Positions 8,462 to 16,509 of a DNA stretch of 64,000 nucleotides are shown here, one piece after another. The DNA is from Candidatus Methanomethylophilaceae archaeon (GTDB lineage Archaea; Thermoplasmatota; Thermoplasmata; Methanomassiliicoccales; Methanomethylophilaceae): NCBI GenBank assembly GCA_017524805.1, contig JAFXUX010000008.1, forward strand, positions 62,001-126,000, in the 5' to 3' direction. Both the position numbers and the translations under genes were made by a program. The notes under the pieces were generated by a model. That model did no database searches and was not told where the DNA came from. It saw nothing but the letters and a program-made list of their open reading frames with translations. The stretch's first letter is position 1, and the number at the start of each line of letters is the position of its first letter.

Positions 8462-8899
8462 TCAGGCTTTGTAGACGCCGTGCCTCACTTCGAATATGAT
8501 GCAGCGGTCCAGCATCGCTGATACCATCTTTTCGGCGCGGTCGCCGGCTATCTCCCTGACGTCTTCCATGGTGAACGTACCCTTGATTTCGGTGAGGCCT
8601 TCCGCCAGAATCAGCATTTTGCCGTTCAGATCGGAGCAATGCTCGTACCTGTATACCATGGTCGAGTAAGGGTCCGCTTCGGCTATCTTTTCCCTCTTCT
8701 TGAGCGCGTCCGGCGGAACGAATCCCGTAGCCTGCGCCAAAGCCTCTCTGACCGCTTCCTGGCTTTCTGATCTGTAGAAGATCGAGATCATGTCAGTGCG
8801 GGATTCAGTGCCGCAGTACGGGCACACCGACGCTTTCTTGGAGAGGTCTATGATGCGGGGGCGCTTGCAGCTTCCGCATTGCGCGAGTCCGTATGCCAT
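8462..8899 (-). CDS. Zinc-ribbon / winged-helix protein, archaeal hypothetical
   Basis: 145 residues. An N-terminal zinc ribbon (CGSCKRP at 8-14, CPYCG at 27-31) is followed by a helical linker and a C-terminal winged-helix-like half (GTFTMEDVREIAGDRAEKMV). It resembles small archaeal nucleic-acid-binding or replication-accessory proteins, but no specific function can be assigned. It lies 4 bp downstream of pdaD in a PAC2-pdaD-this gene run. It converges with the membrane-protein gene, whose stop is 8 bp away. Confidence 0.7.
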   Translation of the reverse strand: MAYGLAQCGSCKRPRIIDLSKKASVCPYCGTESRTDMISIFYRSESQEAVREALAQATGFVPPDALKKREKIAEADPYSTMVYRYEHCSDLNGKMLILAEGLTEIKGTFTMEDVREIAGDRAEKMVSAMLDRCIIFEVRHGVYKA

Positions 8900-8903
8900 C
8901 CCA

Positions 8904-9377
8904 TCACCTGTATTCGGTGAAGACGAGGGCGGCCAGGCAGCACCCGTAATTGTCCATGGGTATCGCCAATTCCTCGGTGAGATATTGGATCTCCTCGAAT
9001 TCGACGCCGCGGATGCGGGCCATCTCGTCCATCTTCCATCTCAGAATCTCTTTGAGGGATTCCGCGGAGCCGTGTATGTGGCCTTCCGCGACGTAGCCGC
9101 CTCTGCCGTCCTTCCTGAAGGCGTACGCTATCCCTGCCGCTATGGTTTCGCCCTCGCTTCCGCGCATCTGGGCGAGGACGCAGTGTGTGATGGCGCCCAT
9201 CGGCATCTCGCACACCTTGACGCGCTCAGCTCCCACCGGAATCACCGAGGAAACGGAGACCAGGTTCTGCTCGCCTATGCCCGCTTTTATGAGGGCCTTG
9301 TCGAAGGCGTTGAGGTCGGAAACCTCGCTGAAAGCGGAGCTGCTCGTGATGAAGAATTTGGACGGTACGAGTTCCAT
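8904..9377 (-). CDS. pdaD: Pyruvoyl-dependent arginine decarboxylase
   Basis: A 157-residue proenzyme that decarboxylates arginine to agmatine, the first step of archaeal polyamine and agmatidine synthesis. The self-cleavage site is the Ser-Ser in NLVSVSSVIP (residues 43-44), which yields a beta chain and a pyruvoyl-capped alpha chain. The conserved Glu-rich part follows (GSEGETIAAGIAYAF). Length is normal for the family. It is embedded between a PAC2 protein and a zinc-ribbon protein on the same strand. Confidence 0.92.
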   Translation of the reverse strand: MELVPSKFFITSSSAFSEVSDLNAFDKALIKAGIGEQNLVSVSSVIPVGAERVKVCEMPMGAITHCVLAQMRGSEGETIAAGIAYAFRKDGRGGYVAEGHIHGSAESLKEILRWKMDEMARIRGVEFEEIQYLTEELAIPMDNYGCCLAALVFTEYR

Positions 9378-9413
9378 ATGCTTGCATCTCCCTCGGATAA
9401 TTATCTGTGTCGG

Positions 9414-10145
9414 TCATCCGTAGATCATCTTGTTGGAATCGGGCTCCTGCGGGATCCTTATGCTGAGATGCTTGTCAATCTCCTCGGCTTCTTTGAACAG
9501 CATATCCGGATCGACTTTCAGCCCGGGTATTATCCTGGAGATGGGGCCGATTATTCCAGCGGCCGCGCCGGGGTCGGGTATGTTCTGGTTCGCCGGAACT
9601 ATCAGGGACATGACGTTGAACCCATAGAGCGGCCCCTCGTACATCATCACGCCGCTGGTCCCTCTGATCATCCCGCTTTCCATGGATGGGACCTTGGATT
9701 TTCTCACCATTTCCATGGAGCCGGGACCGGACCCGCAGGCTATTATGGAATCCTCCGGGCTCATGCGCGGCACGCCTTCGATGCAGATCACCTCTTTGGT
9801 CCCGAGGGAGCGCAGATATTCTCCGAGGGATTGGACGACATCGAAGCATTGCTCCGGTTTCGGGGCGTATTCGGAGAGGCAGATAACGACGTCTTTCTCC
9901 TTCTTTCCCCTCCTGACTTTGCCCTTGTGCCCGTACATACGGATGGGCGGGTAGGCGTTGCCGCCGGACAGGAAGCAATATGGCGGCAGTTCCGGGCCGG
10001 ATAGGCCTGCGATGACCGGCATTTTCAATTGTGAAACGTAATAATTGGCGGCGATGGAGCTGACCAGCCCGCTGCTGGGGAACCCTATTATCGCCGACGG
10101 CTCGTCCAGGTCCAGCGCGGAATATCTGACGGTCCTTATGTCCAT
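9414..10145 (-). CDS. PAC2-family protein (proteasome assembly chaperone-like)
   Basis: A 243-residue PAC2-domain protein. Signature stretches are IIGFPSSGLVSSIAANYY near the N-terminus, CIEGVPRMSPEDS in the middle and IPDPGAAAGIIGPISRI near the C-terminus. Eukaryotic PAC2 proteins assist proteasome assembly; the archaeal role is not established. It heads the operon with pdaD. The 50 bp to the divergent M16 gene hold both promoters. Confidence 0.85.
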   Translation of the reverse strand: MDIRTVRYSALDLDEPSAIIGFPSSGLVSSIAANYYVSQLKMPVIAGLSGPELPPYCFLSGGNAYPPIRMYGHKGKVRRGKKEKDVVICLSEYAPKPEQCFDVVQSLGEYLRSLGTKEVICIEGVPRMSPEDSIIACGSGPGSMEMVRKSKVPSMESGMIRGTSGVMMYEGPLYGFNVMSLIVPANQNIPDPGAAAGIIGPISRIIPGLKVDPDMLFKEAEEIDKHLSIRIPQEPDSNKMIYG

Positions 10146-10195
10146 GCCCCGTCATAGTGCCAAAAGTAATAATGGGTTTCGCGGTTCGGGTCCGC

Positions 10196-11470
10196 ATGAG
10201 CGGGCATACCATAGGTATCTCGAAGACTTCGGGCGGAATTCCGGTGGTCACGGAATACATTCCGGGGAGCCAAAGCGCCGGATATATGATCGGCGTCGCC
10301 ACCGGATCGCGCGACGAATGCGGCAGGATATTCGGGCTGTCCCATCTTCTGGAGCATACCGTGTTCAGGGAGACCGAATCCAGGGATTCCTACCAGATGG
10401 CGAAGGAGATCGAGGGCGCCGGCGGGGAGCTGAACGCCTTCACGGCCAAGGAGATGACCGCTTTCTACGGTATCACCATCAAAGAGACCGCGGACGTCGC
10501 CATGGACATAGTCGGGGACATAGTGGCCAACCCGAAGATAAACGAGAAGGATACCGAGCTGGAGAAGAAGATCGTGCTCCAGGAGCTCAGCATGATAAAG
10601 AACGAGCCTGAGAGCTACATCCACGATCTCTTCGAGTCGCAGCTCTGGAGGGGCCATCCCCTATCCCAGGACGAGGGCGGCCTGGAATCCATAGTAGAAG
10701 GCCTGACCCACGAGGATCTGAGGGAATATTACGAGGAGAAGTACAGGATCCCGAACCTCGCGGTGTATGCGGTGGGGGCAGTGGATCCCGGGGAGACGGC
10801 GGAATGGGCCGAGAGAACCTTGGATGGGATGTCCGGCGGCGCCAGGAACCGCAGGGAAGCCCCGGCCACATCGGAATCAGGATACAGATTCGTGGAGAAC
10901 GATGCCGACCACTACCAGATAGCCATGGGATTCCAGGCTTACGGCGCTTCCCACAAAGACAGGATGGCGGTCTCGCTGCTGGCCGCTGTGCTCGGGTCCG
11001 GGACCAGCTCCAGGCTGTTCCAAGGCGTCAGGGAGAAGAAGGCATTGGTCTACTCGGTTTATTCCAACGTCTCCCAATACAGCGATTCGTCCTGTCTGGC
11101 GACTTACATGTCATGCACCGGCCCCAACGTGGCCGAGGCTTTGGGAACAGCCGCGTCGGAGATCGGAAGGCTCGTGAAAGAAGGCTTGGAGGAGGGCGAG
11201 CTGGAGCGCACCAAGAGGCTTCTGAAGGGCGCAAACGTCCGCGCCATGGAATCGACCGACAGCAGGCTCTACAGGCTGGGCGTGAACCATATGCTCAACG
11301 GCACCGCGGAGACCTTGGAGAGCCGTCTCGCCAGGATAGACGCGGTGACCGGCGACGATGTGATGCGCGCGGCAGAGGATATTCTCCTCCAGGAGAGGCT
11401 GAACGTCGTGATCCTTGGGAAGAAAAGCAGGAAGATCAGGGATTTCGATCTGAATTCCCTTTCTTTCTGA
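10196..11470 (+). CDS. M16-family zinc metallopeptidase
   Basis: A 424-residue processing-peptidase-like protein. The inverted zinc motif HLLEH is at residues 50-54, with the third ligand Glu in the downstream VLQELSM helix, so the active site is intact. The second M16 half (about 200-420) lacks the motif, as expected. The ATG at 10196 lies about 30 bp after the TATA-like AAAGTAATAA (10161-10170); upstream in-frame GTG and ATG codons overlap that box. The last 35 bp overlap the convergent hydrogenase-maturation-type gene. Confidence 0.85.
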   Translation: MSGHTIGISKTSGGIPVVTEYIPGSQSAGYMIGVATGSRDECGRIFGLSHLLEHTVFRETESRDSYQMAKEIEGAGGELNAFTAKEMTAFYGITIKETADVAMDIVGDIVANPKINEKDTELEKKIVLQELSMIKNEPESYIHDLFESQLWRGHPLSQDEGGLESIVEGLTHEDLREYYEEKYRIPNLAVYAVGAVDPGETAEWAERTLDGMSGGARNRREAPATSESGYRFVENDADHYQIAMGFQAYGASHKDRMAVSLLAAVLGSGTSSRLFQGVREKKALVYSVYSNVSQYSDSSCLATYMSCTGPNVAEALGTAASEIGRLVKEGLEEGELERTKRLLKGANVRAMESTDSRLYRLGVNHMLNGTAETLESRLARIDAVTGDDVMRAAEDILLQERLNVVILGKKSRKIRDFDLNSLSF

Positions 11471-11951
11471 ACTGCTCTATCAGATGGAGGACGGCGTTCG
11501 CGCCGCTCTCCACGGCCTCTTCCACCGGCGGCGTCATAGTCTCAGACATGGTGCGGATGTCCGCCACCTCTATCGCCACGAATCTGACCTCCTCAGGCAT
11601 TATCTCCGGGTCCATCTGGCGTCCGATCTTCATCGCAGTGGGGAGATTGACATCGTGGCATGACGATCCGGCGATAACATCGTCGAAATCTGATTCGCTG
11701 TAAAGCATCACCGTACCCGGCTCGTATTGCATGGTCTGTATCGCGTCGACGATGACCGCGAATCTGTAGCCGTGTATCGCCGGCAATATGTCCAGGCCTC
11801 CGACGGCCTCCTGGGCGCAATCGACGTCCGGAAGGTTCATGCTCTCTATTCTTTCCGATATCCTCAGTCCGACCGCATCATCGCACATTATGGGGCTCCC
11901 CAGCCCGACGACTACGACGCTGGAACCGCGCCTGCAGAATTCTTTGTCCAT
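11436..11951 (-). CDS. Hydrogenase maturation-type endopeptidase
   Basis: A 171-residue protein of the HyaD/HycI/HupD family, which cleaves the C-terminus of [NiFe]-hydrogenase large subunits after nickel insertion. VVVVGLGSPIMCDDAVGLRI near the start holds the conserved acidic nickel-sensing position, followed by AVIVDAIQTM and SCHDVNLP, where Asp and His positions are kept. No hydrogenase gene lies in the window, so its client is elsewhere. I start at ATG 11951; a further 26 in-frame codons upstream look non-homologous. It overlaps the convergent M16 gene by 35 bp. Confidence 0.8.
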   Translation of the reverse strand: MDKEFCRRGSSVVVVGLGSPIMCDDAVGLRISERIESMNLPDVDCAQEAVGGLDILPAIHGYRFAVIVDAIQTMQYEPGTVMLYSESDFDDVIAGSSCHDVNLPTAMKIGRQMDPEIMPEEVRFVAIEVADIRTMSETMTPPVEEAVESGANAVLHLIEQFRKKGNSDRNP

Positions 11952-12091
11952 CGGGTGGGCGTATCGCAACCATGCTTTATCGTTTGGCCGTCGGTCCGCA
12001 TTCTTTCCTATGCTTCCGATAAGGCACATCCTCAGGAGACAAGAAGAACAGTTATCTGGGCGTTGGCCAGTCCGAGTGTCAGAGCGATGCG

Positions 12092-12409
12092 ATGCCGTCC
12101 GATGTCAGTTCTCTGCAAGCGATAGAAGCCCTGCTTCCCGGTGTAACGTCCCGCAAGATGATGGGTGAGTATCTGCTTTACATGGATGGCAAACTCTTCG
12201 GAGGGATATACGACGACAGGCTTCTTCTGAAGATCACCAAGGCATCCGCGGGGATGCTCAGGGATTTCCCGTCCGATTTTCCGTATGAGGGCGGATCGGA
12301 GATGATCCGTTTCACTGGGCCTTATGATGCGGGCCTCCTCAGAAAGGTCGTGGCGGCCATGTGCGAGGAGCTTCCAGCTCGTAAGCGAGGCCTTTCCGTC
12401 TTCGTTTGA
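12092..12409 (+). CDS. TfoX N-terminal domain protein
   Basis: 105 residues covering the TfoX_N fold (VTSRKMMGEYLLYMDGK, GGIYDDRLLLK, ending AAMCEELPARKR). In bacteria TfoX proteins regulate competence; stand-alone archaeal TfoX_N proteins have no known role. It is a single small gene between two divergent or independent units. A promoter probably lies in the 140 bp separating it from the protease start. Confidence 0.8.
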   Translation: MPSDVSSLQAIEALLPGVTSRKMMGEYLLYMDGKLFGGIYDDRLLLKITKASAGMLRDFPSDFPYEGGSEMIRFTGPYDAGLLRKVVAAMCEELPARKRGLSVFV

Positions 12410-12457
12410 TCGCCGGTCTTCCGAACAGATTAAACGCGCGCATCCATTCCGTCCATC

Positions 12458-13258
12458 ATGGACATAAAGGCTCAGGTTTCGCTGGAGATAAACGGCACTT
12501 TGGTGACCTTCCGCCAATTGGAGGCGCTTCTGGCGGTCCAGGACTACGGCAGCCAAGCATCCGCAGCCAGAAAACTTGGGATTTCCGCGCCTGTCCTTAA
12601 CAAATATATTTCATCTATATCCGCGGCGGCGGGGGCAGACGTTCTGAAGACGACGCCTTCCGGCTCGGTGCTGACCGCCGAAGGCGCTGAGATAGCGGCC
12701 ATCGCCCGTTCGATGGGGCGCAGATGCGAGACCGGACGCCCGTTCACGGTATGCTGCAGTCCTGTGACCGAGGAGATGGTCCTGTCGGCCATGTCTTCGG
12801 CAAACATCCCCAGATCCAGGGTCGTGATATCGGACGACGAGAACAGCATCATGATGATGAGGGAGAGGAGGGCCGATTTCGCGGTCATCGACGATCCCCT
12901 CTATCTGTTCGACGCCGATGATTTCGAGATGCAGGAGATAGCCTATATGGGTATGGTATTCGTGGACAACGGCCCATCCTTCATGAAATACGCCTACGGG
13001 GCCCAGAGGGTGGCCTATATGTTCCTCGATTCCACGGGAAGGAGGTATACGGTGGATTCCGTCACGCAATCCCTGCAGGAACTGGTGAACTCCGGGAAGA
13101 GCTTTTTCGTCGATGAGGCCGCTCTGGCCAGGAAAAACATCCGCTATAAAAGCGCCATAGACCCCAAGATGCTCAGGCATGCGGTCACCGCCATATACAA
13201 GAAAGAAACCCGCAACATATCCCGTCTGATGAAGGCGCTCGCCTCCATGCCGTTCTGA
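12458..13258 (+). CDS. ModE/LysR-type HTH regulator with a substrate-binding-like domain
   Basis: 266 residues. A LysR/ModE-like helix-turn-helix occupies residues 15-65 (TFRQLEALLAVQDYGSQASA, ISAPVLNKYIS), followed by a periplasmic-binding-protein-like half (about 85-260). The effector is unknown. The ATG at 12458 is about 30 bp downstream of the TATA-like GATTAAAC (12428-12435), so the mRNA is probably leaderless. It stands directly upstream of hdrCB in the same direction but has a separate promoter between; regulation of hdrCB is possible but unproven. Confidence 0.75.
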   Translation: MDIKAQVSLEINGTLVTFRQLEALLAVQDYGSQASAARKLGISAPVLNKYISSISAAAGADVLKTTPSGSVLTAEGAEIAAIARSMGRRCETGRPFTVCCSPVTEEMVLSAMSSANIPRSRVVISDDENSIMMMRERRADFAVIDDPLYLFDADDFEMQEIAYMGMVFVDNGPSFMKYAYGAQRVAYMFLDSTGRRYTVDSVTQSLQELVNSGKSFFVDEAALARKNIRYKSAIDPKMLRHAVTAIYKKETRNISRLMKALASMPF

Positions 13259-13300
13259 GCATTACCCTTAAGGATAACACATCCGAGTTATCGACTGTCT

Positions 13301-13310
13301 GTATTATATA
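13301..13310 (+). promoter_or_regulatory. TATA box of hdrCB
   Basis: GTATTATATA lies 30-39 bp upstream of the hdrC ATG. It predicts a start of transcription near 13332 and an almost leaderless mRNA for the two genes. Confidence 0.6.
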
Positions 13311-13339
13311 CGGAATATTCAATCCAACTTTCGGATACT

Positions 13340-13834
13340 ATGGTTACGCCCAACCCCGATTTTGCAAGGCAGATCGCCGAGGCCGGCGGAGAAGAAGTCA
13401 AAATGTGCTTCCAGTGCGGTACTTGCACCGCTGGATGCCCCTCCGGCAGGCAGACCTCCTATAGAGTCAGAAAGCTCATGAGGATGGCACAGCTCGGGCT
13501 GAAAGACGAGATCGTCAACAGCGAGGAACTCTGGGAGTGCAGCACTTGCTACACCTGCGTCGAGAGATGCCCCCGTCAGGTCCCCATCGTCGACATCGTC
13601 ATCGCCCTCAGGAACATCGCCGTTTCGGAAGGCCACATGTTCGACGCCCACAAGAAGACCGCCCAGAACCTCTCCAAATTCGGGCACACTGTCTCGGTCT
13701 CCGACAAAGTTTCCGCTCTCAGGAAAGAGATGGGCCTCCCCGAGGTTCCCCCGACTGTCCTGGCCAACCCCGCAGCCAAAGCCGACCTTGACAAGATCCT
13801 CAAGGCAACCGGATTCTGCAAGATCGTGGAGTGA
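13340..13834 (+). CDS. hdrC: Heterodisulfide reductase subunit C
   Basis: A 164-residue subunit with two [4Fe-4S] clusters (CFQCGTCTAGCPSG near residue 28 and CSTCYTCVERCP near 70). With HdrB and HdrA it reduces the CoM-S-S-CoB heterodisulfide in the cytoplasm, the last step of methanogenesis. hdrB follows 6 bp later. As is common, hdrA is not adjacent. Runs of preferred C-ending codons suggest high expression. Confidence 0.95.
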   Translation: MVTPNPDFARQIAEAGGEEVKMCFQCGTCTAGCPSGRQTSYRVRKLMRMAQLGLKDEIVNSEELWECSTCYTCVERCPRQVPIVDIVIALRNIAVSEGHMFDAHKKTAQNLSKFGHTVSVSDKVSALRKEMGLPEVPPTVLANPAAKADLDKILKATGFCKIVE

Positions 13835-13839
13835 TTTCA

Positions 13840-14685
13840 ATGGCAAAATACGCGTTTTTCCTCGGATGCATCGCACCCCTCAGATACCCCGGAATCGAGA
13901 AATCCACCAGGGAAGTTTGCAAAGCGCTGGACATCGAGCTCGTCGACCTCAAAGATGCGAGCTGCTGCCCCGCTCCCGGAGTCATCAGGGCTTTCAACAA
14001 GAAGACCTGGCTCGCCGCCGCGGCCAGGAACCTCGCTCTCGCCGAGAAAGAGGGCCTCCCCATCGTCACCATCTGCAACGGATGCTACGGATCCCTCTTC
14101 GACGCCGCCCACGAGCTCAAAGAGAACCCCGAACTCCTCAAAGAGGTCAACACGATCCTCGCCCAGGTCGGCATGGAGTACAAGGGAACCGCCGTCGTCC
14201 GCCACTTCGCCGAGGTTCTGTACAACGAGGTCGGAGTCGACAAGATCAAAGCCAAGATCACCAACCCCCTCAGCTACAAGGTTGCGGCCTTCTACGGGTG
14301 CCACTTCCTCAAGCCCAGCGCGATCAAGAACGTCGACGACCCTGAGAACCCCCACATCCTGGACGACCTCATCGAGGCCACCGGAGCCAAGAGCATGCCC
14401 AGGCAGAACAAGATGCTCTGCTGCGGAGCCGGAGGAGGTCTCAAAGCCGCTTTCGGAGATGTCGCCAAGAAGTTCACCCAGACCAACCTGGAGAACATGA
14501 AGGCGTCCGGAGCCCAGTACATCATCGATGTCTGCCCGTTCTGCCACCTGCAGTTCGACGGCGTTCAGAAGGACCTCGGATACGCCATACCCGTGCTCCA
14601 CCTGTCCCAGCTTATGGGCCTCGCCATGGGCATGAACGCGAAAGACCTCGCGCTTTCCGCTCACGTCACCCCTGTGACGCTCTGA
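13840..14685 (+). CDS. hdrB: Heterodisulfide reductase subunit B
   Basis: A 281-residue catalytic subunit with two CCG domains that bind the non-cubane [4Fe-4S] clusters of heterodisulfide cleavage: SCCPAPG near residue 42 with GCYG further on, and KMLCCGAGGG with CPFCH in the second half. The start at ATG 13840 (MAKYAFFLGC) matches the family, with GGAGTGA just upstream; a GTG at 13831 overlapping the hdrC stop is less likely. It forms an operon with hdrC that ends in a hairpin terminator. Confidence 0.95.
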   Translation: MAKYAFFLGCIAPLRYPGIEKSTREVCKALDIELVDLKDASCCPAPGVIRAFNKKTWLAAAARNLALAEKEGLPIVTICNGCYGSLFDAAHELKENPELLKEVNTILAQVGMEYKGTAVVRHFAEVLYNEVGVDKIKAKITNPLSYKVAAFYGCHFLKPSAIKNVDDPENPHILDDLIEATGAKSMPRQNKMLCCGAGGGLKAAFGDVAKKFTQTNLENMKASGAQYIIDVCPFCHLQFDGVQKDLGYAIPVLHLSQLMGLAMGMNAKDLALSAHVTPVTL

Positions 14686-14693
14686 AACTTTTG

Positions 14694-14712
14694 AGAGGGG
14701 TCTGACCCCTCT
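14694..14712 (+). terminator. Terminator of hdrCB
   Basis: AGAGGGGT/ACCCCTCT stem with a CTG loop, nine bases after the hdrB stop, followed by T-rich sequence (TTTTCTTGTTTTT). Confidence 0.65.
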
Positions 14713-14869
14713 TCATCTCATTTTCTTGTTTTTCAGCATCTTTTTCTTCCTGCTTCGTCCGTCCGGCTTCGGCTCGGGGCTTTCAATTTTTACAGCTAAT
14801 ATTATATATAAGCGGTACTATTTTTTCAAGGATAATTTTATCCTGATAGTGATAATAAAAAAAATCTGG

Positions 14870-14925
14870 CCAATGTTGTTTTTCAATAAACCAATGTTGG
14901 CGCCATATGAACAATGTTTTAATAG
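14870..14925 (+). promoter_or_regulatory. Triple CCAATGTT repeat overlapping the eS3ae promoter
   Basis: CCAATGTTG occurs at 14870-14878 and 14891-14899, and ACAATGTTT at 14911-14919, spaced 21 and 20 bp apart, about two helical turns each. The last copy runs into the TATA-like TTTTAATAG (14917-14925), 41 bp before the rps3ae ATG. The phased spacing suggests a binding site for a regulator or activator. Confidence 0.5.
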
Positions 14926-14965
14926 GGCTAGTGAATCGCATCGAACAGTAAAAGGAGCTGCAAAA

Positions 14966-15685
14966 ATGGCACCAGCAAAGAAACCCAAGGCTTCGGCAGG
15001 CCGCAAAGTGAAGGACAAGTGGAAAGCAAAGGAGTGGTACAAGATCCACGCGCCTCGCATGTTCAACGAGGCTGAAGTCGGAGAGACCCCTTCCGCGGAT
15101 CCCGATTACGTCATCGGCCGTACCGTCGAAGTCACCGTCCAGGACCTTACCGGAGACTTCTCCAAGATGCACATCAAGCTGAAGTTCAGGGTCGCTTCTG
15201 TCGACGGACACGACGCCAAGACCGTCTTCATCGGCCATGACCTGACCAGCGACTACGTCAGGAGGCTGACCCGCAGGAGAAAGACCAAGACCGACCACGT
15301 CGTGGACATCACCACCAAGGACGGCTTCATCTACAGGATCAAGACCATGTCCATCGCCGAGAGGAGGATCCAGTCCTCTCAGGAAGAGGGCATGAGAGCC
15401 GTCATCGGCGAAACCCTGAAGAAGATCGGAGCCGAGAGGACCCTTTCCGAGATCGTGAAGGACATCGTTTCCGGAGACCTCGCCAAGGAGCTCGCCAGAG
15501 CATGCCGCGTCGTCATCCCCATCAAGAGGATCGAAATCCGCAAGTCCGAGGTCCTCAAAGAGGGAGAGGGAGAGCCCGAATCCATCATGCCCGCTGCAGA
15601 GCCCGTGGCTGAGGACGCTCCCGCCGAGCCCGCCGCCGAAGAGGCCCCCGCTGAGGAGCCCAAAGCGGAAGAGGCTTCCGAGTGA
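14966..15685 (+). CDS. rps3ae: Ribosomal protein eS3ae
   Basis: A 239-residue small-subunit protein found only in archaea and eukaryotes. It has a basic start (MAPAKKPKASAGRKVKDKWK), WYKIHAP, FRVASVDGHD and YVRRLTRRRKTKTDHVVD. ATG 14966 is preceded by AAAGGAG (14951-14957). The last 35 residues form an acidic Ala/Glu/Pro tail (EPAAEEAPAEEPKAEE) that goes beyond the usual archaeal core. A terminator follows directly, so it is a single-gene unit with its own long AT-rich upstream region. Confidence 0.95.
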   Translation: MAPAKKPKASAGRKVKDKWKAKEWYKIHAPRMFNEAEVGETPSADPDYVIGRTVEVTVQDLTGDFSKMHIKLKFRVASVDGHDAKTVFIGHDLTSDYVRRLTRRRKTKTDHVVDITTKDGFIYRIKTMSIAERRIQSSQEEGMRAVIGETLKKIGAERTLSEIVKDIVSGDLAKELARACRVVIPIKRIEIRKSEVLKEGEGEPESIMPAAEPVAEDAPAEPAAEEAPAEEPKAEEASE

Positions 15686-15692
15686 GTTTTAA

Positions 15693-15720
15693 GGGCCTTC
15701 GGGCCCAATTTTCCTTTTTT
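15693..15720 (+). terminator. Terminator of rps3ae
   Basis: GGGCC-TTCG-GGCCC hairpin eight bases after the stop, followed by AATTTTCCTTTTTT. Confidence 0.7.
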
Positions 15721-15854
15721 CAGTTTACCGATATATCCGGGGTTCTGGATAGTTTCGGCTCAGATTTCACCTCATGGGTGAGCGGCATTCAGACGCCACT
15801 GTGTTCTGCTGCGGAATGGTGTCTGCGTATTCCTCGCACAATCACGATATATTA
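15721..15854 (+). other. Non-coding stretch with hairpins and two TATA-like boxes
   Basis: No protein gene is apparent. A 9-bp stem CAGACGCCA/TGGTGTCTG lies at about 15791-15827, with partial outer pairing GTGAGCGG/CCTCGCAC. CGATATAT appears twice (about 15734 and 15845), suggesting promoters for one or two small RNAs, one of them the candidate directly downstream. Confidence 0.35.
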
Positions 15855-16082
15855 GGGCCCAGCTGGGCGGCCGCCAGGGAGGGAGTCCGGCACATAGGGC
15901 CCCCTTTGCGCCGGTCCCGACCTGAGTAATCGAAAAGGAGGTGAGAGTCCTGGACGATAAAAAAAGACCAGGGGCGTCCTGCAAAATTGACCCTGCCCCT
16001 CGAAGTGATCCGGCTCATCGCCGAGTTGCTGAGATTGCCCCTCATATGAAGGCGACAAACCTCTTACGGCCGTTTTGGGGCC
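15855..16082 (+). ncRNA. Structured RNA candidate (RNase P RNA-like arrangement, unproven)
   Basis: About 230 bases without a convincing gene. The ends can pair: GGCCC near 15856-15860 with GGGCC at 16078-16082, and CGGCCG near 15868-15873 with CGGCCG at 16067-16072. Just inside, GGGAGGGAGTCCGG (15879 on) and ACAAACCTCTTA (16055-16066) sit where RNase P RNA has its two conserved P4 strands, and GGGAG can pair with CTCTT. The match to the near-universal GAGGAAAGTCC is imperfect and the size is small. A different structured RNA is equally possible. Confidence 0.3.
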
Positions 16083-16337
16083 GGCAGAAGTTATGCATCT
16101 ATCTTGGTCTTAAGATTCAATCCCATCGCATCGTCTCGATAATACATGGCATTATAATGGTCAACGTCTCGAATTCTGTATTTCAGGCAATAGAATTGTT
16201 ACTCTGAGTGCTCTTTTTCATGCGCTAAAAAGCTCTTCCGGCCAATGGGTTTTGGATTGCACCCATTCCTGGCGATTAGCCGTCCAGAAGCCACACGTAG
16301 AAACCGATATAAACCAGAACCCAATGCTCCGTTCAAG

Positions 16338-16442
16338 GCCGGGGTGGCTCAGCCTGGTGGAGCGTCGGACTCATAGGGTTCTGGTCAATAGACCTCTTCC
16401 AGGGAAATCCGAAGGTCATGGGTTCGAACCCCATTCCCGGCA
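16338..16442 (+). tRNA. tRNA-Met (CAT), elongator type, with a 31-nt intron
   Basis: Exon 1 is 16338-16375 and exon 2 is 16407-16442; CCA follows at 16443-16445. Acceptor GCCGGGG/TCCCGGC, anticodon stem TCGGA/TCCGA, loop CTCATAA with anticodon CAT. The intron (16376-16406) sits after position 37, the canonical archaeal site for the bulge-helix-bulge endonuclease. It lacks initiator features. A tRNA-Ile2 with modified C34 cannot be excluded, but the sequence resembles elongator Met. Confidence 0.9.
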
Positions 16443-16509
16443 CCATATTTTTCTATCTCGGAAGAACCTTTGTGGGATTCTTATTAAGCTGTTATTGGAT
16501 TCCCTATGC

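Noticed and set aside
15941-16207. Open frame starting GTG with an AAGGAGG motif
   Set aside because: The purine motif is directly against the start with no spacing, the peptide is unlike any protein, and the region is better explained as structured RNA.
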